Shown piece after piece: positions 52,886 to 62,225 of a stretch of DNA of 64,000 bases (positions are counted from its first letter, which is position 1; every line of letters starts with the position of its first letter). The notes beneath the pieces were generated by a model that saw only the letters and a program-made list of their open reading frames with translations, made no database searches and was not told the DNA's origin. The stretch comes from Candidatus Tepidiaquacellales bacterium OLB4/UTCHB1 (GTDB taxonomy: Bacteria; Bacteroidota; Ignavibacteria; Tepidaquicellales; Tepidaquicellaceae): the NCBI GenBank assembly GCA_002050165.1, contig MWSW01000011.1:1-64000 (forward strand), given 5' to 3'. The translations under genes and the position numbers were made by a program.

Positions 52886-54155
52886 TAAAATATCACCATT
52901 AATCCGAAATGGAATAGTAATCGTGACAGTGACAATTGTTGTTTTTGTATTGCTGAGTTACAAGGATTTGCTCTCTAAGAAAGAAAATTTTATTACGAAA
53001 AGTGAAACCACAGAAATCATGAATTCAGACTCAAATCAAGACACAAATATTTTTAAATTTCATTACGACAATATCCTTGTTGATACACACAACGATTTTC
53101 TCTGGCAATCATTTTACAGAAATGCGCCTTTCGGGAGAACTGATTATTCATTTGACTCCGATAAAGTAAGATTTAAAGAAGGCGGGGTAGACGTTCAGGT
53201 CTTTGCAGTGTGGATACCAATGAACAAAGTAAAAACGTCATACAAATTCGTCGTTCAGCAAATCAACAAGCTCGAACAACTGGCATTAACTTATTCTGAC
53301 GATTTGGAGCTTGCTAATTCTTATGATGACATAATTCGCATCGTTGACTCCGGAAAACTCTGTGGACTTATAGGTGTGGAAGGCGGTACTGCAATACACT
53401 CCGATCTGGAGAACGTAAGCCGGCTCTATTCAAAAGGGGTAAGGTACATCGGATTAACCTGGAACAATTCAAACAACATTGCAACTTCAGCGAAAGATGA
53501 AAAAGTATCAGGTGTATCAGGGGGATTAACCCCTTTCGGGAAAAGTGTCATAAAAAAAATGAACGAACTCGGTATAATGGTTGATGTATCGCACCTTGGT
53601 GAACGCGCGTTCTGGGATTTGGTAGAAACTACCAATGACCCTATTCTTGCCTCGCACTCGAATGCGTACAGTATAAATCCTCATTACCGCAATCTGACTG
53701 ATGACCAGATAAAAGCAATAGCTAAATCCGGCGGTGTGATTCAGGTTAACTTTTATGATTTGTTCTTGAATAAAAATGTTACCGACAAAAAGTATCCGGA
53801 TGCACGGGATTTGTATGCAGAGCAACTTGATTCAATTTACTCCGAATCAAACGGTGACCTTATTAAGTTCAATGAACTACGCTATGAATTTCTCATGAAC
53901 TACAGATCCGGTAGCGTTACAACCGTTGACTTGCTGATCGACCACATTGACCATATTGTAAACCTCGTAGGTATTGATTATGTCGGTATTGGAAGTGATT
54001 TCGATGGTGGGATTTCCACACCGTTTGAGCTTTATGATGTATCAACTTATCCGGTTCTTACAAAGAGATTATTCGATCGTGGTTATACAACCACCGATAT
54101 AAAAAAGATTCTTGGTTTAAACTTCCTGCGAGTGTTCAAAGAAGTATGCGGATGA
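52869..54155 (+). CDS. Membrane-anchored dipeptidase, M19 family
   Basis: The 428-residue protein has one N-terminal hydrophobic segment (about 13-34) and an M19 renal-dipeptidase-like domain. Zinc and catalytic elements are visible: DTHNDFLW near residue 76, GVEGGTAIHSDL with the bridging Glu near 168, DVSHLGE near 240, SHSNAY near 261 and IGSDFDGG near 375. It should hydrolyse dipeptides, possibly from peptidoglycan turnover, in the periplasm. Its start overlaps the DUF2007 gene. Confidence 0.93.
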   Translation: MSLNISKISPLIRNGIVIVTVTIVVFVLLSYKDLLSKKENFITKSETTEIMNSDSNQDTNIFKFHYDNILVDTHNDFLWQSFYRNAPFGRTDYSFDSDKVRFKEGGVDVQVFAVWIPMNKVKTSYKFVVQQINKLEQLALTYSDDLELANSYDDIIRIVDSGKLCGLIGVEGGTAIHSDLENVSRLYSKGVRYIGLTWNNSNNIATSAKDEKVSGVSGGLTPFGKSVIKKMNELGIMVDVSHLGERAFWDLVETTNDPILASHSNAYSINPHYRNLTDDQIKAIAKSGGVIQVNFYDLFLNKNVTDKKYPDARDLYAEQLDSIYSESNGDLIKFNELRYEFLMNYRSGSVTTVDLLIDHIDHIVNLVGIDYVGIGSDFDGGISTPFELYDVSTYPVLTKRLFDRGYTTTDIKKILGLNFLRVFKEVCG

Positions 54156-54171
54156 AATGTGATTTTTGAAT

Positions 54172-54777
54172 TTATTCACGCCTGACAAGCGCAGCTACGT
54201 TTATCAGATATTTCCCTTTCGATTCGAGGTCCACGCAAACTATACGTGTCCTTCGTTTAATACCACGGATGTATTTCCTGCCATTGGACAACAATAAGAA
54301 AAGTTCACCCTCTTTAAGTTCTCCCAGAAATATCTCAGATTCGTGTTTGATATCGTACCTGTTAAGTACCATTGCCAATTTATAATCCGAATACCGGCTT
54401 GCTTTTGGATTTTTCATGTAAATTCTGATTGCATTTTTTACGTCTTGTGGTAGATTGTATTCGCAAAATAAATTCAACAGGTTTGAAAAGTATGATTTCC
54501 AAATGATACCGTGCTTCTCTATGCGATTACCCAAATCCCGCCAAACCATCAGGTGAGCGATTTCATGAAGGAGTGTTACTGCAAAGGAATATTGATTGAG
54601 GTTTGAATTAATTGTAATGACGCCTTCATTTCCTTTAATAACTCGAAAGTCTCCCAGACGGGTTTTCCGTCGGCGGGTTATTATTTTCAGGCTAAAGGGA
54701 TATTGCTTTTTAAGCGAAAGAAAAAATGAATATGTTCCTTCCGGGACGTAATCTTCAAATGGAGAGGAATTTTGCAT
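54172..54777 (-). CDS. SprT-like metalloprotease domain protein
   Basis: The 201-residue protein has the SprT-like zinc motif HEIAHLMVW near residue 71 and a downstream KHGIIWKSYF segment with the third histidine. It lacks the CxxC zinc ribbon at the C-terminus of E. coli SprT, since only two scattered cysteines occur. SprT-like proteins, as in eukaryotic SPRTN, can degrade DNA-protein crosslinks, but that role is not shown for this form. It is divergent from nothing nearby and converges with the dipeptidase gene. Confidence 0.88.
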   Translation of the reverse strand: MQNSSPFEDYVPEGTYSFFLSLKKQYPFSLKIITRRRKTRLGDFRVIKGNEGVITINSNLNQYSFAVTLLHEIAHLMVWRDLGNRIEKHGIIWKSYFSNLLNLFCEYNLPQDVKNAIRIYMKNPKASRYSDYKLAMVLNRYDIKHESEIFLGELKEGELFLLLSNGRKYIRGIKRRTRIVCVDLESKGKYLINVAALVRRE

Positions 54778-54831
54778 ATGTGCTTTTTAATATAAATTGT
54801 CTGAAGTTCAAACGTAAAATATTATAGCTAA

Positions 54832-55932
54832 TCACTTCGGTATTGCAAATCTGAAAACCGAACCGTTTCCCGGACTACTTGAGACGCTGATTGATGTTGA
54901 ATGTATTTCCAAAATATGTTTTACAATTGAGAGTCCAAGACCGCTTCCACCTCTGTCACGTGACCGGTTTTTATCAATCCGGTAAAACCGCTCGAAAATT
55001 CGCGGTATGTCCTTTGCTGGTATTCCGATTCCGCTGTCTTCAACCTCAAATAAAACGTCTTTTCTCCGCTCAATTGCCCTGACAATCACGTTACTACCTT
55101 CATGCGAGAATTTAATTGCATTGCCAATCAGGTTAATGAAAACGTGTTTCAGTTGTTCCGCATCGGCAAAAATTTCACACTTGCTGCTCGTTTTATTCAT
55201 AAATAAGATCTCAGATTTGTTTCCGGCAGCAAGGTCTTTCATTCCCGAAATAATTTCCTTTATATATTCCCCAACGCAGAAATATCGTCTGCTTAGTTTC
55301 ATTCCGGTTTCAATTTTCGAAATGCTGATGAGGTTATCAACCAATTCTTTCATACGCCCGGCTTGTTTGTTTGCCCTTTCAAGAAAATCCTTGTTAACCC
55401 GTTTGTCGTCAATTGCACCGTCTAACAACGTTTCAAGTGCAAGTTGAATGGCAAAAATCGGAGTCCTTAATTCGTGCGCAACGTTTCCGAGGAATTCATT
55501 TCTGTTTATCTTAAAAGTTCTTGCGGTTGAAATCTCGCTTTTAAGCTGTTCAGTTAATTCTGTTATTGTCTCAATAGCTGAAACAGTTTCCTTGTTGAAT
55601 GAATTTTTAAAATTGAATTTGATTAGTTTATCTGAAATCTCGGTTAACTCGTTTAACTTTTTATCGAGGTCATCTGAACACAGGTTGGATTGTTCCGGTC
55701 CGCCTGAAAAGAGTTTAACTGAAATTTCTTTAAGTTGGGTTAACGGGTTTGTTACTTCGTGGTTCAAAAATATGGCAGTAAAAATCACAAAAGATAAAAT
55801 GGAGATCATCACAACCAAAATTAATTTATAATCTGAACCGTTCAATAAAAAAATTGATAATATTAATATCAGCAGGAAGGTAGAAAAGATAAAATATTTT
55901 GTGATGAGATTAAGTTTTCTGAAAGCTGGCAT
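54832..55932 (-). CDS. Sensor histidine kinase, PhoR-like
   Basis: The 366-residue kinase has two adjacent N-terminal transmembrane helices (about 11-30 and 36-54) with almost no periplasmic loop. A HAMP-like linker follows, then HisKA with the phospho-acceptor His in GNVAHELRTPIFAI near residue 152, and HATPase with NLIGNAIKFSHEG, DSGIGIPAKD and GGSGLGLSIVKH. It lies 11 bp downstream of the PhoB-like regulator gene, forming a two-component pair. The absence of a sensor loop suggests input through the membrane or a partner. Confidence 0.94.
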   Translation of the reverse strand: MPAFRKLNLITKYFIFSTFLLILILSIFLLNGSDYKLILVVMISILSFVIFTAIFLNHEVTNPLTQLKEISVKLFSGGPEQSNLCSDDLDKKLNELTEISDKLIKFNFKNSFNKETVSAIETITELTEQLKSEISTARTFKINRNEFLGNVAHELRTPIFAIQLALETLLDGAIDDKRVNKDFLERANKQAGRMKELVDNLISISKIETGMKLSRRYFCVGEYIKEIISGMKDLAAGNKSEILFMNKTSSKCEIFADAEQLKHVFINLIGNAIKFSHEGSNVIVRAIERRKDVLFEVEDSGIGIPAKDIPRIFERFYRIDKNRSRDRGGSGLGLSIVKHILEIHSTSISVSSSPGNGSVFRFAIPK

Positions 55933-55943
55933 TGGCAGTGCGA

Positions 55944-56732
55944 TTACGCCCCCTTGAGCCTGTATCCGAGCCCTTTAATAGTCTCGATATAATCTGAATA
56001 TTCTCCGAGCTTTTCTCTTACTTTGGCAATATGAACGTCAATTGTCCGGTCGGTTACATAAATATTTTCTCCCCAGACATGATTGAGCAAGGTTTCGCGG
56101 GTGAAAACCCTTCCGGGATTTGAAAGCAGGAAGTGGAGCAGTTGGAATTCTTTTTTCGGGAAAAAAATATTCCTCCCATCTATTCTTACAGAGTGAGCAT
56201 TGCCGTCAACTTCAACATTTTTAAAGTGGATGACCGACTTAAATGCAGGGCGGGAATCATTGTCAGCAGTTGTTCGTCTTAGAACAGATTTAATACGGGC
56301 AATTACCTTCCCCGGTGAAACGGGTTTCTGTATGTAATCATCGGCGCCGAGGTCGAGCCCGTTTATTTCATCAATTTCATTTTCTTTTGCGGTTAAAAAA
56401 ATCACAGGGATATGGGAAGTATAATTTTCGGATTTTAATTTTTTGCATACATCAAATCCGCTGATTTCAGGCATCATAATATCGAGGAGAATCAGATCAA
56501 TCTTTTCGGTTGTAACCACATCCATTGCCATCTTTCCGTCGTATGCTGTTTTTACGATGAACTCATTTCCTTTTTCGAGATTATACTTCAAGAGCTCAAC
56601 AATATCCTTTTCGTCATCTACTACGAGAATTTTTATTTTATTGCTTTTTTTAATGTGCGGTGATTTAAAATTTAAGGTATTAAAGTTGAGGTTATTTAAA
56701 TGCGATTTCTTTCCCTGACTTTGCCGATTCAT
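55944..56732 (-). CDS. Response regulator, OmpR/PhoB family
   Basis: The receiver domain has the acidic pair in ILVVDDEKD, the phospho-acceptor Asp in LILLDIMMP and Lys in YIQKPV. A winged-helix DNA-binding domain (about 165-262) follows, with VFTRETLLNHVWGENIYVTDRTIDVHI. The first ATG gives a 35-residue basic, Asn-rich leader and a 41-bp overlap with the upstream oxidoreductase gene. An ATT codon directly before KKSNKIKILVVDDE would give a more typical length. It is the partner of the downstream histidine kinase. Confidence 0.93.
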   Translation of the reverse strand: MNRQSQGKKSHLNNLNFNTLNFKSPHIKKSNKIKILVVDDEKDIVELLKYNLEKGNEFIVKTAYDGKMAMDVVTTEKIDLILLDIMMPEISGFDVCKKLKSENYTSHIPVIFLTAKENEIDEINGLDLGADDYIQKPVSPGKVIARIKSVLRRTTADNDSRPAFKSVIHFKNVEVDGNAHSVRIDGRNIFFPKKEFQLLHFLLSNPGRVFTRETLLNHVWGENIYVTDRTIDVHIAKVREKLGEYSDYIETIKGLGYRLKGA

Positions 56733-57696
56733 AAATTGATTCGATAACGTGCATTACTTTCAGTGCATCTTCACCGGTTGAGAATAGTTGACTTTTCCCT
56801 TGAACTGCAGAGATGAACGAAGATAGTTCGAGCTCATAACTGCTCTTAAAGAGATTTGATGGCATTTTAACATTTTTCGGAGTGATGTCAAGCAAACTTC
56901 CCGACATTTTTTTGTGGATCTTTAACGGGTTGATTCTTGTACTTCCGGTTGTTCCATATACATCGCAATAAAAGAAATCGTTTGACAACATGCTCCAGCT
57001 TGATTCCATGCTTAACAATGAACCGTTTTTAAACTTTATGGTAGCGATACATGTATCTTCGACGGATTTCGTGTTATGGTAATAAGTAATTGCCGAGACG
57101 GATTTAATCTCAGGGAAACCGAGCATCCACAGTCCGATATCAAGAATAGCAATCCCGTTATCAAGCATTACACCACCGCCGGATTTATCTTTTTCAGTTG
57201 ACCATTTTTTATCGGAGCTTTTTGCTTTAAGCCAACCAGCTTTTATATAATAAATATCGCCAAGTTCTTTTTCGCGGATGAAATTCCTTGCGAATATCAC
57301 GTCAGTCCGGAACCTGTTATTCATACCGACCATTAGTTTTCTCTTCCGTTTTTTAGCAACGTTCACAACATCTTTAGCTTCATCGTAATTTCTTGCGAGC
57401 GGGCGTTCCACAAGTACATCTTTACCGGCGTTTATTGATTTAATTGCTATGTCTTTATGTGCGTCAGTATTCGTTGCAACGAGCACTGCTTCAATCTGCT
57501 CTTCATTTTTCAGCATATCATCAGGACTTTTATAATAAGATTTTATTCCGTGTTTGTGCGCAAGTGTCTTTGCTTTGGAGTAATCCATATCACAAATTGA
57601 AACTATTTCAATGTCTTTGAACTTGCTTAGAATTGGAAGGTGAATAACCTGCGAAATTCCACCCAGTCCGATGATACCGATTTTAGTTTTCTTCAT
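56692..57696 (-). CDS. Gfo/Idh/MocA family NAD(P)-dependent oxidoreductase
   Basis: The 334-residue protein has an N-terminal Rossmann fold with IGIIGLGGISQVIHLPIL and the conserved VERPLARNYDEA (EKP-type) motif near residue 98. A C-terminal alpha/beta domain contains GGGVMLDNGIAILDIGLWMLG with the catalytic Asp and a His-like position. Such enzymes oxidise or reduce sugars and cyclitols, and the substrate here is unknown. It is the first gene of the cluster with the PhoB/PhoR-like pair. Confidence 0.92.
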   Translation of the reverse strand: MKKTKIGIIGLGGISQVIHLPILSKFKDIEIVSICDMDYSKAKTLAHKHGIKSYYKSPDDMLKNEEQIEAVLVATNTDAHKDIAIKSINAGKDVLVERPLARNYDEAKDVVNVAKKRKRKLMVGMNNRFRTDVIFARNFIREKELGDIYYIKAGWLKAKSSDKKWSTEKDKSGGGVMLDNGIAILDIGLWMLGFPEIKSVSAITYYHNTKSVEDTCIATIKFKNGSLLSMESSWSMLSNDFFYCDVYGTTGSTRINPLKIHKKMSGSLLDITPKNVKMPSNLFKSSYELELSSFISAVQGKSQLFSTGEDALKVMHVIESIYESAKSGKEIAFK

Positions 57697-57730
57697 GAGT
57701 AAGCGGAGCGAGATATTGTTAAAAAAAGGT

Positions 57731-57819
57731 CAAGACACCCGGATCACATACTCGATTACTTACCGCTGCTTCCTTTCAGACCTGACGGAGTTGGGTAATT
57801 TCATATTGTCCGGGGCTTG
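57731..57819 (-). ncRNA. ffs: Small signal recognition particle RNA (4.5S type)
   Basis: The minus strand encodes the SRP domain IV hairpin, with GTCAGGTCTGAAAGGAAGCA matching the conserved GGAAGCAGC tip and the opposing GUCAGG strand. The ends pair as CAAGCCCCGG with CCGGGTGTCTTG, forming a single long hairpin of about 89 nt. A run of seven T follows on that strand and would terminate transcription. The RNA binds Ffh for co-translational membrane targeting. Confidence 0.95.
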
Positions 57820-57857
57820 ACAAATATAATTGTTGGTTCAATTAAGTTTTAATATAA

Positions 57858-59183
57858 TCAGGATGATTTAAACATTAAATACAAACCGAATATTCCGAGC
57901 ACAATATCGGCAATCCACATACCGAGAAGTGGTGAGAGCAAGCCTCTATCAGCGAGTTTCTCCCCACCGATAAGCGATGCCCAGTAAATCAGAAAAAACA
58001 ATAAAGAGAATCCCGCAGAAATACCGAAGCCACCCTTTTTAACTCTGTAACCGAGTGGCGCTCCAATAAGTACAAAAACTATGCAGGCGAATGGAATGGA
58101 ATATTTTTTGTAAATCTCCACTTCGTATCGGGAAACCTGAGATAGCAGGCTTCTGCTGTTTAAAACAATTCCCTGTCGTTGCGTTTTTTTCATAATAACA
58201 TTGTCGTAAAGACTTATGATATTTGAATTAGCTTGATTTAAGCTTTGGCCGAGGCTGTCTGAGGTTACCCCCGTTCGCCTGATAGTTAAATTCCGGTAAG
58301 GAATTTTTGCCAGTTCCAGTGCGAGTTCTGATGATGCGCTGGAAAGTTTCCCGGACATATCATTCACCTGTGCAATCAAAGAATCGCGTATAGACACCAT
58401 TGAATCGGCGGATAGTTCCCGGTCGCCCCTGAATGAACCTTCGCCTGACTGTTGCAATCCAAACCCTTCAGAGCTTAATGTTATCCTGTGTTTATTAAAT
58501 TTCACCTTCTTGTACTTTTGCGAAGGGTTAATAACGTTCAATTGATGAATCTCACCGTTCTCAAGGTTCATGACAATATTGTTGAGATCTGCTGTAAACC
58601 CGATATCGCCCGATTTTGCAGTGAAAATATTTCTCACCTGTGGATTGGAGTAATCGTAAATATAAATATCCTCGAGCTTGTTAGATACCGGATCAATTTT
58701 CCTGACCAGAATTTTTGCTCCACCGATATCATCGCTGAATTTTCCGGGTTCGAGAATGAATGTAGGTTTCGTACGAGATATGTCACCGAGCAGAACTCTC
58801 GCCTGATGGTTAGCCTCGGGTAAAACTTCGTTATTGAATTTTACCATTAGATAGAAAAGAATTATACTACAAAGGATAACCGGTATCATCATTCGCCTTA
58901 AACTTATCCCGCCGGCTTTGATTATTGTTAGTTCATTTGTTGACGCGAGATTTCCAAACGCCATTAAAGTTGCAACTAAAACTGCCATTGGGACAGCCAG
59001 CGTTACTATCCACGCCATGTTGTATGAAATGAGCTGAACAATGAGCCAGATGCTTAGCCCCTTACCTACCAACTGATCAATTGTTTTGTAAATGAACTGA
59101 AATAGAAAAAGGAACACAACTGTTGCAAATGCAAACAGGAACGGCCCGATGTGGGATTTAAGTATGTACTTATATAGAATCAA
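57858..59183 (-). CDS. LptF/LptG family permease (YjgP/YjgQ)
   Basis: The 441-residue protein has three N-terminal transmembrane helices, a large periplasmic jellyroll-containing domain (about 120-330) and three C-terminal helices. The LYKYILKSHIGPFLFAFA start and LMAFGNLASTNELTIIKAGGISLRRM near residue 90 are typical of LptF/G. It would pair with LptB to extract LPS from the inner membrane. Only one of the two permeases is in the window. The periplasmic domain contains an extra coiled region near residues 245-285. Confidence 0.93.
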   Translation of the reverse strand: MILYKYILKSHIGPFLFAFATVVFLFLFQFIYKTIDQLVGKGLSIWLIVQLISYNMAWIVTLAVPMAVLVATLMAFGNLASTNELTIIKAGGISLRRMMIPVILCSIILFYLMVKFNNEVLPEANHQARVLLGDISRTKPTFILEPGKFSDDIGGAKILVRKIDPVSNKLEDIYIYDYSNPQVRNIFTAKSGDIGFTADLNNIVMNLENGEIHQLNVINPSQKYKKVKFNKHRITLSSEGFGLQQSGEGSFRGDRELSADSMVSIRDSLIAQVNDMSGKLSSASSELALELAKIPYRNLTIRRTGVTSDSLGQSLNQANSNIISLYDNVIMKKTQRQGIVLNSRSLLSQVSRYEVEIYKKYSIPFACIVFVLIGAPLGYRVKKGGFGISAGFSLLFFLIYWASLIGGEKLADRGLLSPLLGMWIADIVLGIFGLYLMFKSS

Positions 59184-59254
59184 TTAGTTTTAGTTTGATT
59201 CCGATAGCATGTTATTGGCTATCCTTGACTTTTCAATAAAACTGAAATTCGGAT

Positions 59255-60448
59255 TCAGTTAATCACATTGAGAGCTTTACCCACTTTTGTAAAGGCATCT
59301 ATACATTTATCCAAATGATCTTTCGTATGTGCCGCGGAGATTTGTACTCTGATCCTCGCCTGACCTTTGGCAACTACCGGATAGAAAAATCCGATTACAT
59401 AAATTCCTTCGTCCAATAACTTCGATGCCATTTCCTGTGATAGTTTGGCATCGTAAAGCATGATAGGTACAATCGGGTGGTCGCCCGGTTTAATGTCAAA
59501 TCCGGCGGTTGTCATTTTCTCCCTGAAATATTTTGTGTTATCCTCGAGCTTATCTCGAAGCTCGGTTGTCTCCGATAACATTTCGAATACCGCAATTGAC
59601 CCGCCAACTATTGCAGGTGCAAGTGAATTTGAAAACAGATAAGGTCTGCTCCTTTGTCTTAGCATTTCAATGATTTCTTTTCTACCGGATGTAAATCCGC
59701 CCATTGATCCGCCGAGAGCTTTCCCCAACGTACCGGTAACTATGTCAACCCTGCCCATTACATCGCAGTGTTCAATTGCGCCACGACCGGTCTTCCCGAG
59801 AAATCCGGTGCAATGACATTCATCTGACATAACAAGCGCATTGTATTTATCAGCTAAATCGCAGATACCTTTCAAATTCGCAATTGTACCATCCATTGAA
59901 AATGCGCCATCGGTAACAATCAGCATTTGATCTGCGCCTTTATCTATTGCCTCAGACAAACAGCGTTCGAGATCTGCCATATCGTTGTGTTTGTATCGGA
60001 ATCTCATTGCTTTGCACAGCCTGACGCCGTCAATAATACTTGCGTGATTTAGTTCGTCGGAGATGATTGCGTCATGGTCGTTTAACAGCGGTTCAAATAC
60101 ACCACCGTTTGCATCGAAACATGCTGCGTACAGTATTGTATCGTCTGTTTGAAGGAATTCTGAAATTTTCCTTTCGAGGGTTTTATGTATGGTTTGCGTA
60201 CCGCAGATAAACCGGACTGATGACATACCGAATCCCCATTGTTCAAGCGCGCGGTGAGCCGCTTCAATTACTTTCGGATGAGAGGAGAGCCCGAGATAAT
60301 TATTTGCGCAAAAGTTTAAAACTTCCTTGCCGTTTGATTTAATCGCTGCGCCTTGCGGAGTTTCAATAATTCTCTCTGTTTTGTATAACCCCGCGGATTC
60401 AATTGACTGTAATTCAGCCTCTAATGTTGGTTTAAGTTTATCGTACAT
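59255..60448 (-). CDS. kbl: Glycine C-acetyltransferase (2-amino-3-ketobutyrate CoA ligase)
   Basis: This PLP enzyme of the alpha-oxoamine synthase family condenses glycine with acetyl-CoA or runs the reverse reaction in threonine breakdown. The 397-residue length and opening ([32 protein letters not shown]) match Kbl closely. The PLP lysine is in [10 protein letters not shown] near residue 243. [10 protein letters not shown] near 210 holds the cofactor-binding Asp and His. The usual partner threonine dehydrogenase gene is not adjacent. It is divergent from the citrate synthase gene. Confidence 0.94.
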   Translation of the reverse strand: MYDKLKPTLEAELQSIESAGLYKTERIIETPQGAAIKSNGKEVLNFCANNYLGLSSHPKVIEAAHRALEQWGFGMSSVRFICGTQTIHKTLERKISEFLQTDDTILYAACFDANGGVFEPLLNDHDAIISDELNHASIIDGVRLCKAMRFRYKHNDMADLERCLSEAIDKGADQMLIVTDGAFSMDGTIANLKGICDLADKYNALVMSDECHCTGFLGKTGRGAIEHCDVMGRVDIVTGTLGKALGGSMGGFTSGRKEIIEMLRQRSRPYLFSNSLAPAIVGGSIAVFEMLSETTELRDKLEDNTKYFREKMTTAGFDIKPGDHPIVPIMLYDAKLSQEMASKLLDEGIYVIGFFYPVVAKGQARIRVQISAAHTKDHLDKCIDAFTKVGKALNVIN

Positions 60449-60656
60449 AGGTTTTTTCGCCTAAAATAATTTATTTGTTGGTGCAGATTAAGGCAAATCA
60501 ATCTCATATAAAAAATTCAATTCTGAATGTAAAACCCGGAGATCAAGGTTAGATTAACGAACCTCTTAATTTGTCAAAAATCCTTGCCTTTAATAAAAAG
60601 CGCAATCAGATTATATTTAGTGTTCGACCGGAAAATTACTAATTAAAAATACAACG

Positions 60657-61931
60657 ATGATATTAAAAGATAAACTTGCATCCCAAATACCGGCGCTAAG
60701 GGAAGAAGCGAGATCAATTGTAGCCAACAACGGCGATAAAGCAATCAGCGGTGTTACAATTGAACAGCTTTTCGGCGGTATGCGTGGCGTTAAAAGTCTG
60801 ATTTGCGATACTTCTGAAGTCGGATTAGATACCGGGGTAATAATCAGAGGTTATCCTATACTTGAGCTGACAAATAAAATCCCCGAAGAAATATTCTATC
60901 TGCTCGTCTCAGGCGAGTTACCCGATAGCGAAGGTTTAAAAGACCTGCAAGCGGAATTGCAAAAAAGATCTGAAGTGCCTCAGTACATTTGGGATATGTT
61001 AAACACACTCCCTTCCGATTCTCATCCTATGATGATGCTGAACTCATCTATACTTGCGTTGCAACACGAGTCAATATTTGCGAAAAGGTATGACGAAGGA
61101 ATCAGTAAAGACGATTACTGGGATCCGATGTTTGAGGATTGTCTGAACCTCATAGCGAAGATGCCTGTAATTGCAGCTTACATTTACCGTAAACGTTTCA
61201 ATAAGGGTGAAAGGATAGAATCCGATAAAACGCTCGACTGGGCAGCGAACTTCGGTCACATGCTTGGCATTGCTCCGGGAAATGAGTCGTTCAAAGCGTT
61301 AATGCGACTTTATATGGTATTGCACTCCGACCACGAAAGTGGCAATGTAAGCGCATTCTCGTGCCAGACTATCGGTTCCACTTTGTCTGATGTGTATTAT
61401 TCGGTAAGCGGAGGACTAAGCGGATTGGCCGGTCCGCTACATGGACTTGCCAATCAGGAAAATCTGAGATTTATTGTTAACATGCGGGAAGAAATCGGGC
61501 ATTCACCGACCGATGAAGAAGTTAAGGAATATTGTCTCGACGTTCTTGCACAAAAAAGGGTAATCCCGGGGTACGGTCACGCAGTGCTAAGGGTTACCGA
61601 TCCAAGGTTTACGGCATTTCTTAACTTCGGTAAAGAGGAAATGAAAGACGATGAAATATTTAAAATCGTTAGACAGCTTTTCGAAATTGTCCCGAAGATT
61701 TTAATTGAACAGGGTAAAGCGAAAAGTCCGTGGCCAAATGTGGACGCTGTCAGCGGAAGTTTATTGTATCACTTCGGATTGAAGGAATATATTTACTATA
61801 CTGTCCTGTTCAGTTTGTCGAGAACGCTTGGCCTAACATCACAGCTAATCATTGCAAGAGCTATGCACTCACCGCTGATAAGACCTAAGTCAGTTACAAC
61901 AAAGTGGGTTAAAAGTCAGATAGGAAATTAA
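60657..61931 (+). CDS. gltA: Citrate synthase, eukaryote-like (type I) form
   Basis: Citrate synthase condenses oxaloacetate and acetyl-CoA. The 424-residue protein has catalytic residues in GPLHGLANQE (His near residue 263), PGYGHAVLRVTDPR (His) and VDAVSGSLLYH (Asp). The N-terminal part, with LFGGMRGVKSLICDTS and RGYPILEL, resembles mitochondrial citrate synthases more than E. coli GltA, and the allosteric NADH-binding domain is absent. A terminator follows, so it is transcribed alone. Confidence 0.94.
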   Translation: MILKDKLASQIPALREEARSIVANNGDKAISGVTIEQLFGGMRGVKSLICDTSEVGLDTGVIIRGYPILELTNKIPEEIFYLLVSGELPDSEGLKDLQAELQKRSEVPQYIWDMLNTLPSDSHPMMMLNSSILALQHESIFAKRYDEGISKDDYWDPMFEDCLNLIAKMPVIAAYIYRKRFNKGERIESDKTLDWAANFGHMLGIAPGNESFKALMRLYMVLHSDHESGNVSAFSCQTIGSTLSDVYYSVSGGLSGLAGPLHGLANQENLRFIVNMREEIGHSPTDEEVKEYCLDVLAQKRVIPGYGHAVLRVTDPRFTAFLNFGKEEMKDDEIFKIVRQLFEIVPKILIEQGKAKSPWPNVDAVSGSLLYHFGLKEYIYYTVLFSLSRTLGLTSQLIIARAMHSPLIRPKSVTTKWVKSQIGN

Positions 61932-61965
61932 TACTGCCTGAATCTGATTTGTTTAATAAACTAAA

Positions 61966-61998
61966 AGCCGTGCCTGATTAAGGTGCGGCTTTTTTTTT
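61966..61998 (+). terminator. Terminator of the citrate synthase gene
   Basis: The stem AGCCGTGCC/GGTGCGGCT (9 bp with two G-T pairs) has a 7-nt loop and is followed by nine T. The remaining gap up to 62225 is AT-rich and shows no other feature. Confidence 0.85.
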
Positions 61999-62225
61999 GG
62001 AGAAGTTGTCCTTAATTAATTTTGATTGAGAAATGATCACACATACATTTTTAAATTTCTCAATTTTTAAACCGCAATTTGAAATCTTAAAAGGAAACAG
62101 TTAATTGATTACTTCATTTGAGGCATAAATAATAATCGAATTTGCGAATCAAAAAACTGTGTAAATTAATTTCTTATTAAAGATGGAAATTGCATTTATT
62201 ATATATGTAAAAAATATTACTATTC

